A stretch of 64,000 nt of DNA. Source: Lepisosteus oculatus (taxonomy: Eukaryota; Chordata; Actinopteri; Semionotiformes; Lepisosteidae). Each line of letters opens with the position of its first letter. The first letter of the stretch is position 1. Shown piece by piece: positions 1 to 13,500 of the stretch. The stretch is taken from the NCBI RefSeq assembly GCF_040954835.1, contig NC_090703.1, positions 13,077,001-13,141,000 of the forward strand, read 5' to 3'. Under the pieces are notes generated by a model that was not told where the DNA came from, made no database searches, and saw only the letters and a program-made list of their open reading frames with translations. The translations under genes were made by a program, and so were the position numbers.

Positions 1-1520
1 TCTCTGCACAGAGTTTTGAATTTTCTTCCACCATACGGGCCACTTGCTTTTGCAATTTGGAATGCCTGCCTTGGATGTGCCCGACACCTTGCATTTTTTC
101 CTCAAGCTCGTGAACTTTGTTTTCCAAATTCATCTTTTCCTCCTGGAGCTTTCTCTTTTCTCTAGTGCATTCCTCATACCTACTTTGAATGTCAATCAAC
201 TGCTTAGTCTTGCCCTCCAGGTCTTTGGTCCGTTCAATCATTCTAGAGATGTCTTGCCGGAGCTCTTTGTTTTCCTTCTGTGACTGCTCTCCGGCAGCAA
301 TCTTTTGGGCATCATCTTCCAAAAGAACTTCAAGTTCACTTGTCCTTTTCTCAAGATGACAAACCTCTTGCTGGAGCTGCAGGTTTCGGTCATGGGCATT
401 TTCTAACTGGGCCTGCACCCCAGCGTGAAGATACACTTGGTCCTGAAGCTGCTTCAGTTTTTCATGTAAGTTCTCCATCTCACTATGGCAGAGCTTTCGC
501 GCTTTCACAGCCTGTTCAACTTCATCCTGAAGCTGATGAATCCCTTCATTCGGTTTTTCCAGCTTTCTGATATTTTCTTTAAGTAAATCAGAATCAGAAT
601 CACAACCTTGTTCTTTCTCTTCAGATACCTGGGGTTCTGTACCTATGCTGCTTTCTGAGGTGGGTGTCTTCTCGTCAGGATATCTAATTTTGACTGTTTG
701 CAGGTCAGTGAGGCTCTCTTTTTTAGCTTCCAGTTCCTCGGTCCTTTTTTTAAGATGTGAAATCATGCAGAGTGCTTCTTCGTTTTCCTTCTGCACCTCT
801 TCAAATCTCTCCTGCAGCTTTGACATCTTGGTCACTTCAGTTCCCAGCTCTAGAATTCTGATTTGGAGCCGGCTGTTTTCAGCCACCAAGCTCTGTATCT
901 CTGCCCATTGTTTTTCTAACAGATTCAGATTCTCTTTGTTCTTCTCCTCTAAGTCAGTCAATTGGCCTTGGATCTCTGCCTTCTCCTGCTCAAAATCTTC
1001 AACTGCCTGTTTCAGCAGAAGTTCCAGATCGTCAGCTTTCTTCTGTGCCTGAATCAGAAGCTCATCTTTGGCATTCAAGTTTTGTTGAAGATCTTTATGC
1101 AGATCAGCCAATTGCTTGGTAAGTTCACTCTCTTTTACCTTTGCAGTGTGAATGAAGGCTTCTAATTCATGTTGCACTTGCTCGTTTTTAGCTATCAAGC
1201 CATTTAACTGCTCCTTGTAACTCTTCTCCATCATTTCTATTTCTCGTTCAAACTCCTGTGACACACACTCCTTCTCTCGCTTTAGGGAATCTCGGAGACG
1301 CTCCATTTCTTCTTCACTTTCTCTGAGAATCTCCTCCTTCTCAAACTCCCACTGCGCCTTCTCCTCTAAATGTCGCATTGTCAGATCCTGGAGCTCATTC
1401 TGGTGACGTACCTCCAGCTTGGACATGTCCTTCTGCAATCTTTCTGAAACAGCTTCCTGGTCTGAGAAGCGGGATTCTAATTCCCTGATCTTCTGGGAAT
1501 AGTGTCTTTCCAGTTCCTTC
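1..1520 (-). CDS. nin: nin giant central coiled-coil exon (partial)
   Basis: After an AG acceptor at 1521-1522, the minus strand is open without a stop for the remaining 1,520 nt (about 506 residues), up to the window edge. The sequence is continuous heptad-repeat coiled coil (KELERHYSQKIRELESRF at the start, then EEKAQWEFEKEEILRE). The WEFEK segment aligns with human ninein (SQWEFEKDELTQE). In human NIN this region lies in one very large, alternatively spliced exon of about 2.1 kb, so this is probably the same exon with its 3' end outside the window. Skipping it gives shorter isoforms with altered centrosome targeting (family knowledge). Confidence 0.92.
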
Positions 1521-4500
1521 CTGCACATGTCAACCATCAACAAACAGTTATCATCAAAACCGCCACTGGGGAGAAATCTGAATCCATCTGGCTTAGCAAA
1601 CCACCAAAACCATTTCATTTCATAGAGGACCGATTTTCCTTCCCTACAGTTTAACTCCATCTCTCAGGAGAGAAGTTAGCAATTCTGTAGATTTACATTT
1701 TCTTTCATGTGAAAAAGTACTTACATTTTGATCACTTTTTGATATAAATGTATAACCGAGATATGTCAAAAGCATTCCCGAGTGTGAGCAAAACATTAAA
1801 ATATTTGAAATAAAAATATATATAAAACAATAATGTTCAGTTGTAATTGACTGGAAATCAGTAGGCATGTTCACCTATACTGCTAAAAGGATGTAATGTA
1901 ATTTCTTGTGTGATCATTTACACTGAATAGCAAAAAAGACTTCAAACTTCTAAAACAAAAGTACATTTAGTCATCCAAGTTCAGCCTTAGTTAAATTATT
2001 CTCTGTTACTGCCACAGCATAAATAGCTCCTATCCCCTCTCACCTCTCCTCCAGGAAATCCTGCTTGAGCTTCTCCACCAAGCCGTTGAGCCTCTCCCTC
2101 TCCTCGCTGTGTCTCGCACTCAGCTCCTGCACTGCTTCCCGGTGGCTCTCCTCCATCAGGGACCGCTGTCTCTCCCACTCTTCCGCAAGCTGCCTTTCCC
2201 GTTCCTCCAGGGCTCCCGACAGCCTCTGCCGCTGCTCTTCCAGCCTGCCTTGCAGGGCAGCCTCGTGCTGCTGCTCCAGTCTCACCCGATCTTCCGAGTG
2301 CAGCCTGTCCCGTTCCGCCACGTCGGCGGCGTGGGCCCGCGCCGTGCTCTCGCGCTCGCGCCCCGCGGCTCTCAGCTGCTCCTCCAGCTCACGAGCGCGG
2401 GTCTGGACCCCGATCACCTCGTCCCTCGCCAGACTGACCTCCTCCGCGTGGCGGCGCTCCAGTTCTAGCCTCTCTTCCGCGTGGCTCTGCTCCAGCCCCT
2501 CCTGGGCGGTCTGGGCAGCATCCAACAGGTTCTGGAGCTCCTCCGCTCTCCTCTGGACTTGATCCTTCTCCTCCTGGCACCGCTGGGCCAGCTCCCTTCG
2601 CTGCTGCTCGTGAGCACCCTTCAGCTCCTCCAGCTGCTGTTCGTACTGACTGACCTGCAATGTCAAATCAAACCTTTGTTCAAGTGGGCTACAAGGAGCT
2701 TCCCATCACAAACACTGTGCGTGTTCAATAGTCCAGCAGCTTTTTGGGGATCTGTGCAAAACATCCCAATCTCAAGATCAAGAGAACAAAAAACTTTCAT
2801 GGAAAGTACTAGTTATATGACTTATGGCTTGAGCAGAAAAAGAGGATACATTCCTCAGCATTCTGAGTGCATATTTCAAAATAGATCAGCATTAAGTGAG
2901 TTTCCACAAAGATAACTGTTGGACTGGTAATGTGTTTCTATTTTTTTTGGACAGAGTAGGCTGTCCTTCCCTGCCCACCTTGCCGTCTAGTTCGCCTCTG
3001 AGGGTTTCCAAATCCCGAACGTGCTGGTCCTTTAGCTGCTCGATTAGCATCTCGGCCTCCAGGCTCATGTTGAAGGGCGGACAGTCCTCTGAGCCAAGAC
3101 CTGGGGAACAGCATATGGGAAACATGCCTGCTCTTAAGGAGGAGAATTCTGGGATCAAGAGGAATAGGGGAAGTGCTGAAGTTCTTTCACAGGTTTGACA
3201 GATAGTAACCAATGGGATAAGCAGGGCTCTGGCAACACCATTTGGTGGATAGGCGACAGAAAAATGTATAACTTTATAACTACTTTATGACTACATGCAG
3301 CAGAATGCTACACACAGCAAGGATAGGTCCTGCTTTTTCAACTGCAATGGCTGAGCAAAGTGTACCTGGGTCTGATTCAATGCCCGGGCTCTTGCTGTCA
3401 AACTCCTCAGAAAGAGAGGGCTTGAAGAAGGGGCGGGACGTCCTGCCCAGGGTGCGATACTCTTCTAGCTCTTCCTGCAGCTCATCAATGCGGTCCTGCA
3501 GCTCCTGTGTACATGCAGACACACTGGGATCACATACACTGCGCTGGGCGCAAGCTGTCGTGGGTCAGGCAAGCTAGACTCAACCACGAGGAGGAAACAT
3601 AGCAGCCTGATGGGGAAGTCTCAGAACAGAAACCTGTTGTGTATTAGTGAGACCGGGGAGACACCCTCTATTGTATGCATTGTGTTAATACAGATCTAAC
3701 GATTCCAACCAGAAATTATGTCAAAGGAACGGAGATCCCAGTAAATTTATAAGTAAAGAAAAACGTATTGAGTTGCTAAGCGTAAAGTTAGTTTAATCCC
3801 ACTCTGTCTTGCTTAATACATTTAAAAAAGACAAAAATAAAACTCTTGTTAAGTCAATCTGTCAGATCTACAGGACTGTAGGACTGGAGAAAACCTCCTC
3901 CATGGCTAAAAAAGTGCCCTCTCTTTCTCAGGCACGGCCAGTGAGAGACAAGGTGCGCACGGACGTGATTCTCATTCTCCTTACCCTGCACTGCTCCTCA
4001 TACTTGCTGCGTAGGTGTCTGAGCCTCTCCTCCTGCAGGAAGAACTCTGCGCTGCCTGGGTCCAGATCACCGAACTGGTGACACAAACCAACAAGAGGCA
4101 CTTCGGATGTCAGGTACATAGACGGAAGAGCCACATAGTACAACATAGAAGATAAATGCAAATCTGGCACTTTCAACTGACTTCAATGTGCTTTATAAGG
4201 ATCACTTAGAAGTTTGTTCATGTGATATTAATCTTCATATTATCTTCTATTATAATACTCCATGAGGCCAACAGATTATTCATCACACTACAGTTACTGT
4301 ATGTATTCAGTTACCTGAACAGTCTTCTAATATGTCTAAATGAAGTGTGAATTTCCTCCCCTCTGGCTGAACTGTGCCTGATTCTGTCTATGTCTGAGGG
4401 CTGTCTGGGGGAATTCACCTTTTCTTTGAGAATGTTCTCCAGGTTCTTCTGCAGTTTGCCGACCAGATTCTCACTCTCCACCAGCTTCTCTGTGTTCTCC

Positions 4501-7500
4501 AGCAGTTCACCCTCTAGACGTCCATTCTCCTGCAGAACAGGCCAGGGTGAGACCAAGCTGCACTGGAGCTCGGGAGCTCACGATCGTACAATTTATGACC
4601 CTGTTCTGTACAACATCTGGGCTCATTCCACGGTAACCAAGCCAGTGTTTTCTTTTAAGTGGGGTTTCTGATTTTTTTTGGCTAAAAGGTCAATATCAAA
4701 GGTCATTTAACCATCCAGACCAACTTCAGTGTTATGAATTACTAAAGGAGTGCTGTTTGACCCCTCACTCTGGCCCTGCTCGGTGTGTCTGTAGAACAGT
4801 TGCTCTAACACTAGCTACCTTGAGCGTCAGAGAGAGGCGATCACGCAGGAAGGCCTCCTCCTCCTTCACTTTCTCAACCTCCCTCTCCAGTTGTGCCCGC
4901 TGGCGGGTGGCCTGCTGCTGGATGTGGTCCAGCTCTCTGGTCAGCTCTGACTTCACCGCAGCCAGTTTGTCCCTGTGCTCCATTTCCAGCTTCCTACAGA
5001 CAGAGAGACAGAACCCACTTACTCTCACCAACCTCTGCCCTCCGAGACCTGATTATGAGCACAGCGGCAGTAGAAAACAACTTACGTGGGATGATTATCT
5101 CAAGGTTCTGAAAATGAATTTTCAGCTTATTTGTAATATTCAAATTAATTTTGTTTAGGATTGATATTCAACCAGTAAAAGCTGCCTTCATCCCTCAACC
5201 AGCATCCTCTTTTAAAAAGATATTGGCAGTCATGCAAACCAGTGAACAAGGTGAGATACCGGAGGTTGTAGTCATTCAGGCGCTCGATGGCTGAGTGGTG
5301 CTCGTCCACCTCTGTGGCCATCTGAGTCTTCAGCTTATCGGCCTTTTCTAGATCTGCCTGAACCTTCCTTTTCTCCCGCAGTTCACGGTCCACACACTCC
5401 CTGGAAAAACAGCAGTCAGAATCAGAAGAAACCTAATAGGAAGGCCTCAGATGCAATCAGGCCTACTAATAAGAGATAAAGTGTATTTTCACATCTGGCC
5501 TCGTAGACCCTATTTCTGTAGCCTCCCACAAAGGAGAATGAAAGTGTAGACAACACCTCTGAGCCACTCAACTTTTTAACGCAGCACAGGCACAGCACCA
5601 CAAACTCGTACTGGACGTCCAGCGCCGACTGGAGCAGGGGAACGTCTCTCGTCGACAGAACTACATGCAAGCGCCCAGGAGACTGCTGGGAGCTGAGAGA
5701 CCCTTGGCTGACTAGTCCCACACTACCCTCAGTGGGGGAAGCCTGGTTACACTCGCATAATGATGTGACCCAATATGAAACAAGCAACATAGTGCTTAAC
5801 CTGTGCGCAGGCCAGCATCTTTACCAGTGGTTGAGGTACTTTGGGAGTTTTTATCCAGTTCTATAGTGTCACCTCATTCCTCTCAGAATTCGACAGAGTC
5901 AAAGCAAAGCTCTGCTACTATGGATATTCTAACTCTGTCAGTGTGCTGTATGCATGTCTCTGATTTTGTCAGCATATATGCATGTACAAACAGTTCTCTG
6001 ACTTTCTGAGCAGCACTCACAGCAGGTAGCGGATCTCGGCCTTGAAGCTGGCCAGCACAGCCTGATGAATACCGTTCTTGGTAATAAGCAGCTCGTTCTC
6101 AAGTGCGATGGTCAGCTCACTCAGATTCACCTTCCTCTCCAGACCAAAATCCAGAGCCTGCAAGAAGGACAGCCCCTCAAAAAACATGTCACACCACAAC
6201 TGCAGGACAGCAAGTATTCATTATTCATTACCTTTCATCTCTGACAATATTCCACCACATTCATACGTGAGCGGGCATGTATGAGATCGTATAGTGCTCT
6301 ATTCTGATGCAAGGTGTGTGAAAGATATTCTCTGCTGGAAATCACAGCAGTTTGAATTAAAGTATTAACAATTATCTATTCAAAATATGGGTACAACGGC
6401 AAAGATATTCTTTCCATACTTTGGAAGATTCTGCTTTTGTGCACTGAAATAACTAGTAGATTTAATATAACGCCAGTTTAACAGGCTTTCATTGCATTAT
6501 GAAACTGAAGCCCACACCTGCAGGATCTCCGGGCCATTCTCAATGCCCTCCTCCTGCCAGGTGTCCAGCAGTTGCTCAGCAGACGCGTATCCCGATCCGT
6601 CATCCAGAGTGGAGAACAGACGCAGGCTGATGGTGCTGGTCATCGCCGAGGGTGTAGTTGTCCGCCGTCCGCTCTCATCAAAAGGCTGTGCAGACAGAAC
6701 AGGCTCAGACTGGTTGTGCCCCTCCGCAAGCTAGAGAACCAGTGGTCTTCTTCACCTCCAGTTCCCACTGCACCGGAACTCAGGTATAATAATAATTCCT
6801 TATACTTATATGGTGCTTTTGTTGACACTCCATTCAAAGTGACCAGACTCGCAGCTGCTTAGCTTTAGCAGGCGTCCACTTGTGAACTGCAGGGTGATAT
6901 AGCTGCCGGCAAGTGTGTAAGAGGATTTTGGAAAATTATTTCTTCATGTATGGGCTTCCTCTGCTAAATGCAAACGTTTCTTCCACACTATTTACCCAAA
7001 CAAAAAAAAAAATTGAAGCTAATTTGACAGCAGATCATCAAGCCTAGTAAGCATTATGGGAATCTAAGCCGTAAGACCGAAAAATGGTGGGAGTGGGGTA
7101 TGGGAGTTATGAGAGGGGCCGGAGAGCAGCGAGCCTAACCTGAGTGGAGTGGTGTCTCTTGAGCTGTCGGTACGGGGTGGAGGCAGAAGGGGTGGGAGGA
7201 TTGTTGCTCCTCACAATCCCAGAGACAAAATCCTGCACTCTCATGACTCCATCGCTGTCCAGCTTCTGAAAAACATCTTCCACCACCTGCAAGACAGGGT
7301 TGAAATAGACTGCATTAACTTCATTAAAAAATCCAGACCATTTATTGAACAAAGCCATTTTCCTCAAAGCATAGGGTCACTGACTATTATTTGGCCATAA
7401 CATTTTTACTCTAAATCTAGAAAAAGTTGCTGGGAATCTTCAAGTCATGCTACACCATTGTGTTCAACACACTAAAGTTACAAAAACAGTGAAATGCTCA

Positions 7501-10500
7501 TTACTGTGAAATGGGTAGAGGGTATCGCACACAGACGAAGGCAATACATGCTTAACAAGAGATGAAAATGATTCTCGAAACCACAGACAGGGCCTGGCAT
7601 AATCTCAGAATGCAGAGAACGACCCGAGCTTCAGTCAGCGGGGCCTCACCCTCACCTCCAGGCCCAGCCGCGCGCACACGGAGAGCAGCTCCTGGTGGCT
7701 GGCGAAACCGTCTCGGCACAGCCCCAGCTCCTCACACGCGCCCTGCAGGCACTCCTCCAGCTCGTCGGGGGAGGGGGCGAACCCGCGAGGCGTGCCCGGG
7801 TCGTCGGGGTTCCAAAAGTGGAACTGACCTGCACCGAGAAAATGGGCGTCGGGGAGGGACGTAAGTAAAATGGAGCAGCCGGACGAAAGGTGCACAGCCT
7901 GCGTCAGTGCTACAGCTACTGTACTGTTCCCGGGGAAGAGAAGAAGACAAAGAGCTGCTCAAGTCTCATGTGAGTCTCACAGGTTGCCTGTTTAATACAG
8001 GAACAAGTCTTGACTTCAGTGTCCTCCCTCTCTGCTGCAGTTCGATAACTGTGGCAGGATTAAGGTTAGTGACTGAAGACTACAGATGTTGAATGAAAAT
8101 TCAACCTGATAAAATGAAAAACAAAAGCACTTCTTAGAAAAAGAAAATCTATGTATGAAAGCTGATTTGAACACACCTCTGCCTTTAAAAAAATTGTTTT
8201 AGATTTTATGTCTTTGGGCTGACAGTATACAGCAAATGCACATTATTTTCAGGGGGAGAAACTCGCTGCTGAGAAATATTACAAGCTATTATTAACAGGC
8301 ATCTCAATGTGAAGACGTTCGGCAAGTTCACCTGCAGAAAGTTCCATGATGAGTTCCAAAGTTCATCATGTTTCTTTTCTTTTCCTTTCAGCATGAAATA
8401 AACCTTTACCTGTTCCATCTCAATATGAATATGTATCAGGGGTTGTGAACTTGGAGCTGGTTGAGTGAGTTTAATGTTTTTACACATAAAACATGAAATG
8501 ATATTCAATTCAGCTCATTTGAACTGTTTCCAGTCTTACCTTCAGCCTCATACTCCTCACTGTTGTGAACGGAGGTGCTGCAATGCTGGGGAGAAGGAAA
8601 GCACAGTCCATTACTGGAAAACCAGAATACAGCGATAAAATATCCAAAACCTGCATAATTTGCTCCATGATCATTAAATGCATCTCAACATGATTTATAC
8701 CTCATCTGTTTCTAAGTAGAAAACAAGACAGCGAAGATGAAAGTAATTACAGAAATCGTTCCAATTTAAGAATCCCCACAGGCATCGGAATTGATTTTTT
8801 TAGTGAAATCAGGAGTTTTTTTAACCATTTTTCAAAACAGGACACATAGCATGGTAGGAAAAGCACTAAAAACAGAAACATGTTCAGATTTAGTTTTGGA
8901 TGCTTAACCACTAGAGGGCTTTGGAGCAGAAAGAACACACTGTTGTTATGATCCCAAGAGTCACATGTGCAAGACAGGTAGAACTTCATTGTAGGACTGG
9001 TAGTTAATACTGTATTTGAAATCAAATGATCACAACGGAGCTTCGCCCAGACACTTCTACGCTTTTTATACTGCTGCCAGCATACAAGATTGCAACACAT
9101 CTCAAGTGGCCTCTGCTAATACCTCTAATTGCAAGCAGTAGCCTTCCAACTACACCAGCTTGTTGATGTGGTTGTAGAAGACCACTTCAGAATCAAGCAT
9201 TTAAACCAACTGCTAATCTCTTTCATTTCCATGGAAACAGATTAAACCTAACCCTGAACAAAGCACTGGGCACAGCACAACCTGGTTAAAAAACAAAAAC
9301 AATAACAACAGACTAAAAATACAGGAACCATGCAACTACTTTTTTAATGGATTTTCTGATTCGTTTTTTTTTTTTTAAGCACAGCATTTTTGCCATTTGT
9401 AAACAGGACACTATTTTAGGACGCTAATGAGTAAACACAGCAGGAGACCTCAGTTTTGCTCTAAATTTACTGTCTGGGTTGTGAACAACCAGGAGGAAAG
9501 GTAGTGCACACTTATTTTTTTATAAAGTTTCATACACCCCAAAACATAACAGTTCAGCAGAGGAAGATCTGTGAAAAGCTGTTTTTTGTTTTTCTTCAGG
9601 GAAGCATGTTCTTTTTGGTATGAGAATCTAAATGTGTGTCAGTATCAGCCCTGCTGACTTAATAAAAAGTGGTTTTGAAGGACACAAAAAGTGCTCATTC
9701 TTATTTGATAAAGTCCCCATTTAGATTGAAATGATGGCAACACGCGACTCCCCCCCCACCCCCCCTGCTCTCCCTCCCTCAGGCAGCCCTCTGGCACACA
9801 TCAGCTGAGCAGAGGGGCGGGGGACACTGCCACACTGAACGGGCTCAGAACAACAGGGCCTTGTGGCAGCACAGGGCCTGCACTGGTTAAAGGTCATGCA
9901 GAGGCAGCCTTGAAGTGGCCAATCAAACTCTGCAGGTCTTGTGCTGAAGTCGAGTGTGATCACACCAGGAGTCCCCCAATTATTATAATACTTATACAAC
10001 CCCCCGTATCCCAATGCATGCTCACGTCTCCTTCACCATGACCACCAATCAAAAAGCAAGAGATAATAAGGAGCTCCAGCTCCACTGAAGGGAAAGGCAG
10101 ACAGCAACAGAGGGAGATTCAAGCCAGTAAAGGCTCGCTCCTTTTACACAGCCTGTGATTCTAAACAATACCGTGTTGCTGTCAGATCACAGACACCAGC
10201 TAAAATAAATACAGCTTCTGTGGACCCAAAACACCCAGAGAAAAATAGTGCTTATAAGCAAGACATCTTAAGAATGCAGAAGCATGACTGTTTATTTTAA
10301 ATTCAATCAGCAAGTACCATCAGTGCAAATATGATCATGCATATTACATATGAAGGGATATGAGAGCTGTATCTGAACAGCAAAAAAGGAAAAAGGTGTA
10401 AATGAATGTAGCCGACAAAAAAGACATTATTTTTCTCTAAAAATGTCAAAATACAGCATAAAGCTATTGCGATTCCAAGAACAATTTTACTGATGCCTTT

Positions 10501-13500
10501 AACGGCCTAAGCATTTGCAAGAACTATAACCCACTGTTGGTTGCAATATATCAGTGGGCCAGGGAAGTCATCTGTGTTGTGTTTTTCTGCAGGGGGGTGG
10601 GTGACCCCTGGGAGAATCCGGAGCGAGCCCATTGTGCTGCGCCAGACTTCAGTAGGGATTGCCCCACTTTAGTTCAGCGCTGCAGCTGCACAGATGGCAC
10701 TCGGTCCCCTCTGACCCCCCAGCTATGTACAGGCATCTGCAGAGGGGCTCTTTGTTAATCTGTCAGACCCCCTTACACCCACTCCCTGCGCAGCTATCCC
10801 TAGCCCCTGTCTCCATCTGCTCCTCACAGCCCGGCCCATTGTTGGCCAGAGCGCTAATTAGAATTATTTCAAGACATGTTCCATTGTCTGATAGGAATGT
10901 TTGTCTTGGGATCTACCTGGACTTGACATTATCCACAGTCCCATTCTTCCATAAAAAATCACTACCCCTCATCCCCGTAAAGGGAAGACAAAGAAAAAGA
11001 CTGGTCTTCTACCCTGTATAGCCACCTGTTCCTTTTTGAAAGGCTACTTAACCATATTTTGAAAGATATTTTTTGCACAATCAATATTGGCGTTGTTACT
11101 TATGCAGCTTAATAAATCATGCTTTTTTGAAGTGGGGGAGCTTGAACATAGGCCTGAGATAAACAAAAAATGTATGTGACGACTTGTTGTAAATCACCAG
11201 CAGGAAATTCTGCAACCCTGTAACATTTCTGAAATGCACAACACCCCAACTGGTGGACAGGGCTGCTTCAAGCAGGGCCCGAATCCCAGTCATGCTAGAG
11301 ACAAGGCCCAGGTTTGAACCTTGGATCACAGAGTTGAACTTGCACTTGGGCCGGTGACTTTAAAGTCAAGTGGTTTGGTAATAGATTTTGAAAAGACAGC
11401 ACAGGGTTGGTCACAGTCTCACATCCTGCAGCTCATCTCAACATCTCTTTTTCTGGGTGGGGGTTCCTGGGGGGGGTGAGGGGGGGGTGGATCATCCAAT
11501 ACTGTATAATACCTCTCCACTCCAGGATATAGGGTTCATACCAGCAGGACGCCTTATCATAACAGGAAGTTCATACTTAGGATACCATGACAACGAAATC
11601 ACTGATGGTTCCAGACATCAAGGCCAAAGTACAGCCTTGATTCCACAGATAAGTGGAGCACCTTGAGAGCTGGCAAAGTCCTCACTTGCTGAATGGCTTA
11701 TGAACCACAGAAAAGCAACCACAGCAAACAAAAGTAATCATGCATGACTAGGAAAAGACATGGATTATGTCAGAGCCAAAGACAACAGATTTAAAGCAAC
11801 CCTCTCTTTGACAAGGATCGCAAAAGATTGTAAAATGTTGCATTCAAGTAAACTTTAAAATTAAAAATACTGTTATAATCCTGCTCTGTTCTGCCCTCAA
11901 ATAAACATAGCTAAACGACTTGTCATGCAGGCAAATGTATAATATTTTGTTCTTAATTCTGTATTCTACCTGTAGAATGTTATGTTGAAATAAAAAAAAC
12001 AAATAATGATTAGATCAGTGAACATCCTAAAATAGCTAAATGTTTTCAATAATAATTTCTAATCAAAGCACAGTAGCAGCAGAATCAATAATATCTGATT
12101 ATAACACCAAAATTGCCTTTTTTTAGAAATGTGGGGCTGTAATTGCTGTGGATTAGAAAGAATTTGTTTTTCCATTTAAAAGCAGACATCATTCACCGCA
12201 TTTAACCGTCTGTGTTGTTGGTATAAATAGACAAAGATGGCATGACAAGGTTATGCAATGAATGCAGCCTTCTGTGAGCGGCATAGTTCTGCGAATGCAC
12301 TGCGTTTTCAGATCTGGCTTGCATACTTCTAAGCTGATTAGCTAAGAATAACAGCTTCTTAGCCTTCGCTTACTTAGAAACAGGGAATAGCTAAGGACAA
12401 TGAAAGCTATGAAATGTGGTCTTGTCAGTGATCGGGGCATCAGTTACAGAAAAGCTAATGCAGGATAAAAGACTCATCATGTACAGGTGTCATCGGCTTC
12501 TTCGCCTAGAGAATGATTCTATGAGTGTATGGGACATTCTTCTGGATACTATTTTGCTATTTCTTTCCCAGTATTGAGAAAAGCCACATGCCACTGAACA
12601 AAGCCCTCAAAAGGCTGGGGAGAAGTCAGCCGCTCGTGTTTGTAGGCTATAAGCAGGAGATGTCCTCTAAAATCTCCAAACAATGCAGGCAGTGTTTTCT
12701 GTTGTTTCACATTATGGTAATTTTCCCCATTATGGTAAAGAAAAATAAAAAGCATCATGACTTAAGCAAAAAGAAATAGCAGTTTGTGACATCATTCTGG
12801 CATTTTTGACTGTACAATACTAGCAAACCCAATCACAATTGCCAGAAATTGACTCATGGGGTTTCTACATTGTTGCATCAAACTTCCCACATTCCCACTG
12901 CATCACATGACTTTACAGACCACAAAACTACATAGAGTATTACACCAGCATCTTCCTTCTGAGAGTCACACTGACGAGCACAGTAATTATTGTTTGTGCA
13001 TGGTAACAGACATTGAGAGTCTGTTAGTACTGGAATTTCAATCATCTAAGCTTATCATTAGGGGACAGTAACTTGTTTGATGTTCTCATTAATGCTTTTC
13101 AGGAGCAAGGCCAAAGACACATTTTCTGTACTACCTTCTTCTCCACATTAAAATGTTTCCATTTCTTTCTGATATATAAGGCAATAAGAAAAAAAACTCT
13201 CAGGGAAATACACAGCTTTCCTATCATTTAAGGGTAAAACAAGAAAATACAAAAAATGCCATTAAAAGACACCACACAACACATAAAATCCAGTGTTCAG
13301 ATTCCACTCACTCAGCTATTGCTGTGAATGTTAAAGTGGCGCTGAGTTACCTCCGAGTCGTTCTGCACAGAGGTGTTGGCGGAATCCTCAGGCTCGTTTA
13401 GAGCTTGCACTGTCCCGATCACCTCACAGGACCCTGCTGTAGGGTCCCCACCTTCTGGGGTCGACCGCCGCCCATAACGTTTTCCATCCTTCACAAACTT

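Noticed and set aside
645-1052. 135-codon plus-strand ORF
   Set aside because: Antisense to the giant nin exon, which continues in frame on the other strand.
2065-2562. 165-codon plus-strand ORF
   Set aside because: Antisense shadow of the GC-rich nin coiled-coil exon; composition (Ser, Arg, Cys-rich) is typical of a reversed Glu/Arg/Gln coiled coil.
11270-11335. Possible tRNA (B-box-like 'ggtttgaacc')
   Set aside because: No A-box at the right distance and no cloverleaf that I can fold; more likely a SINE relic.
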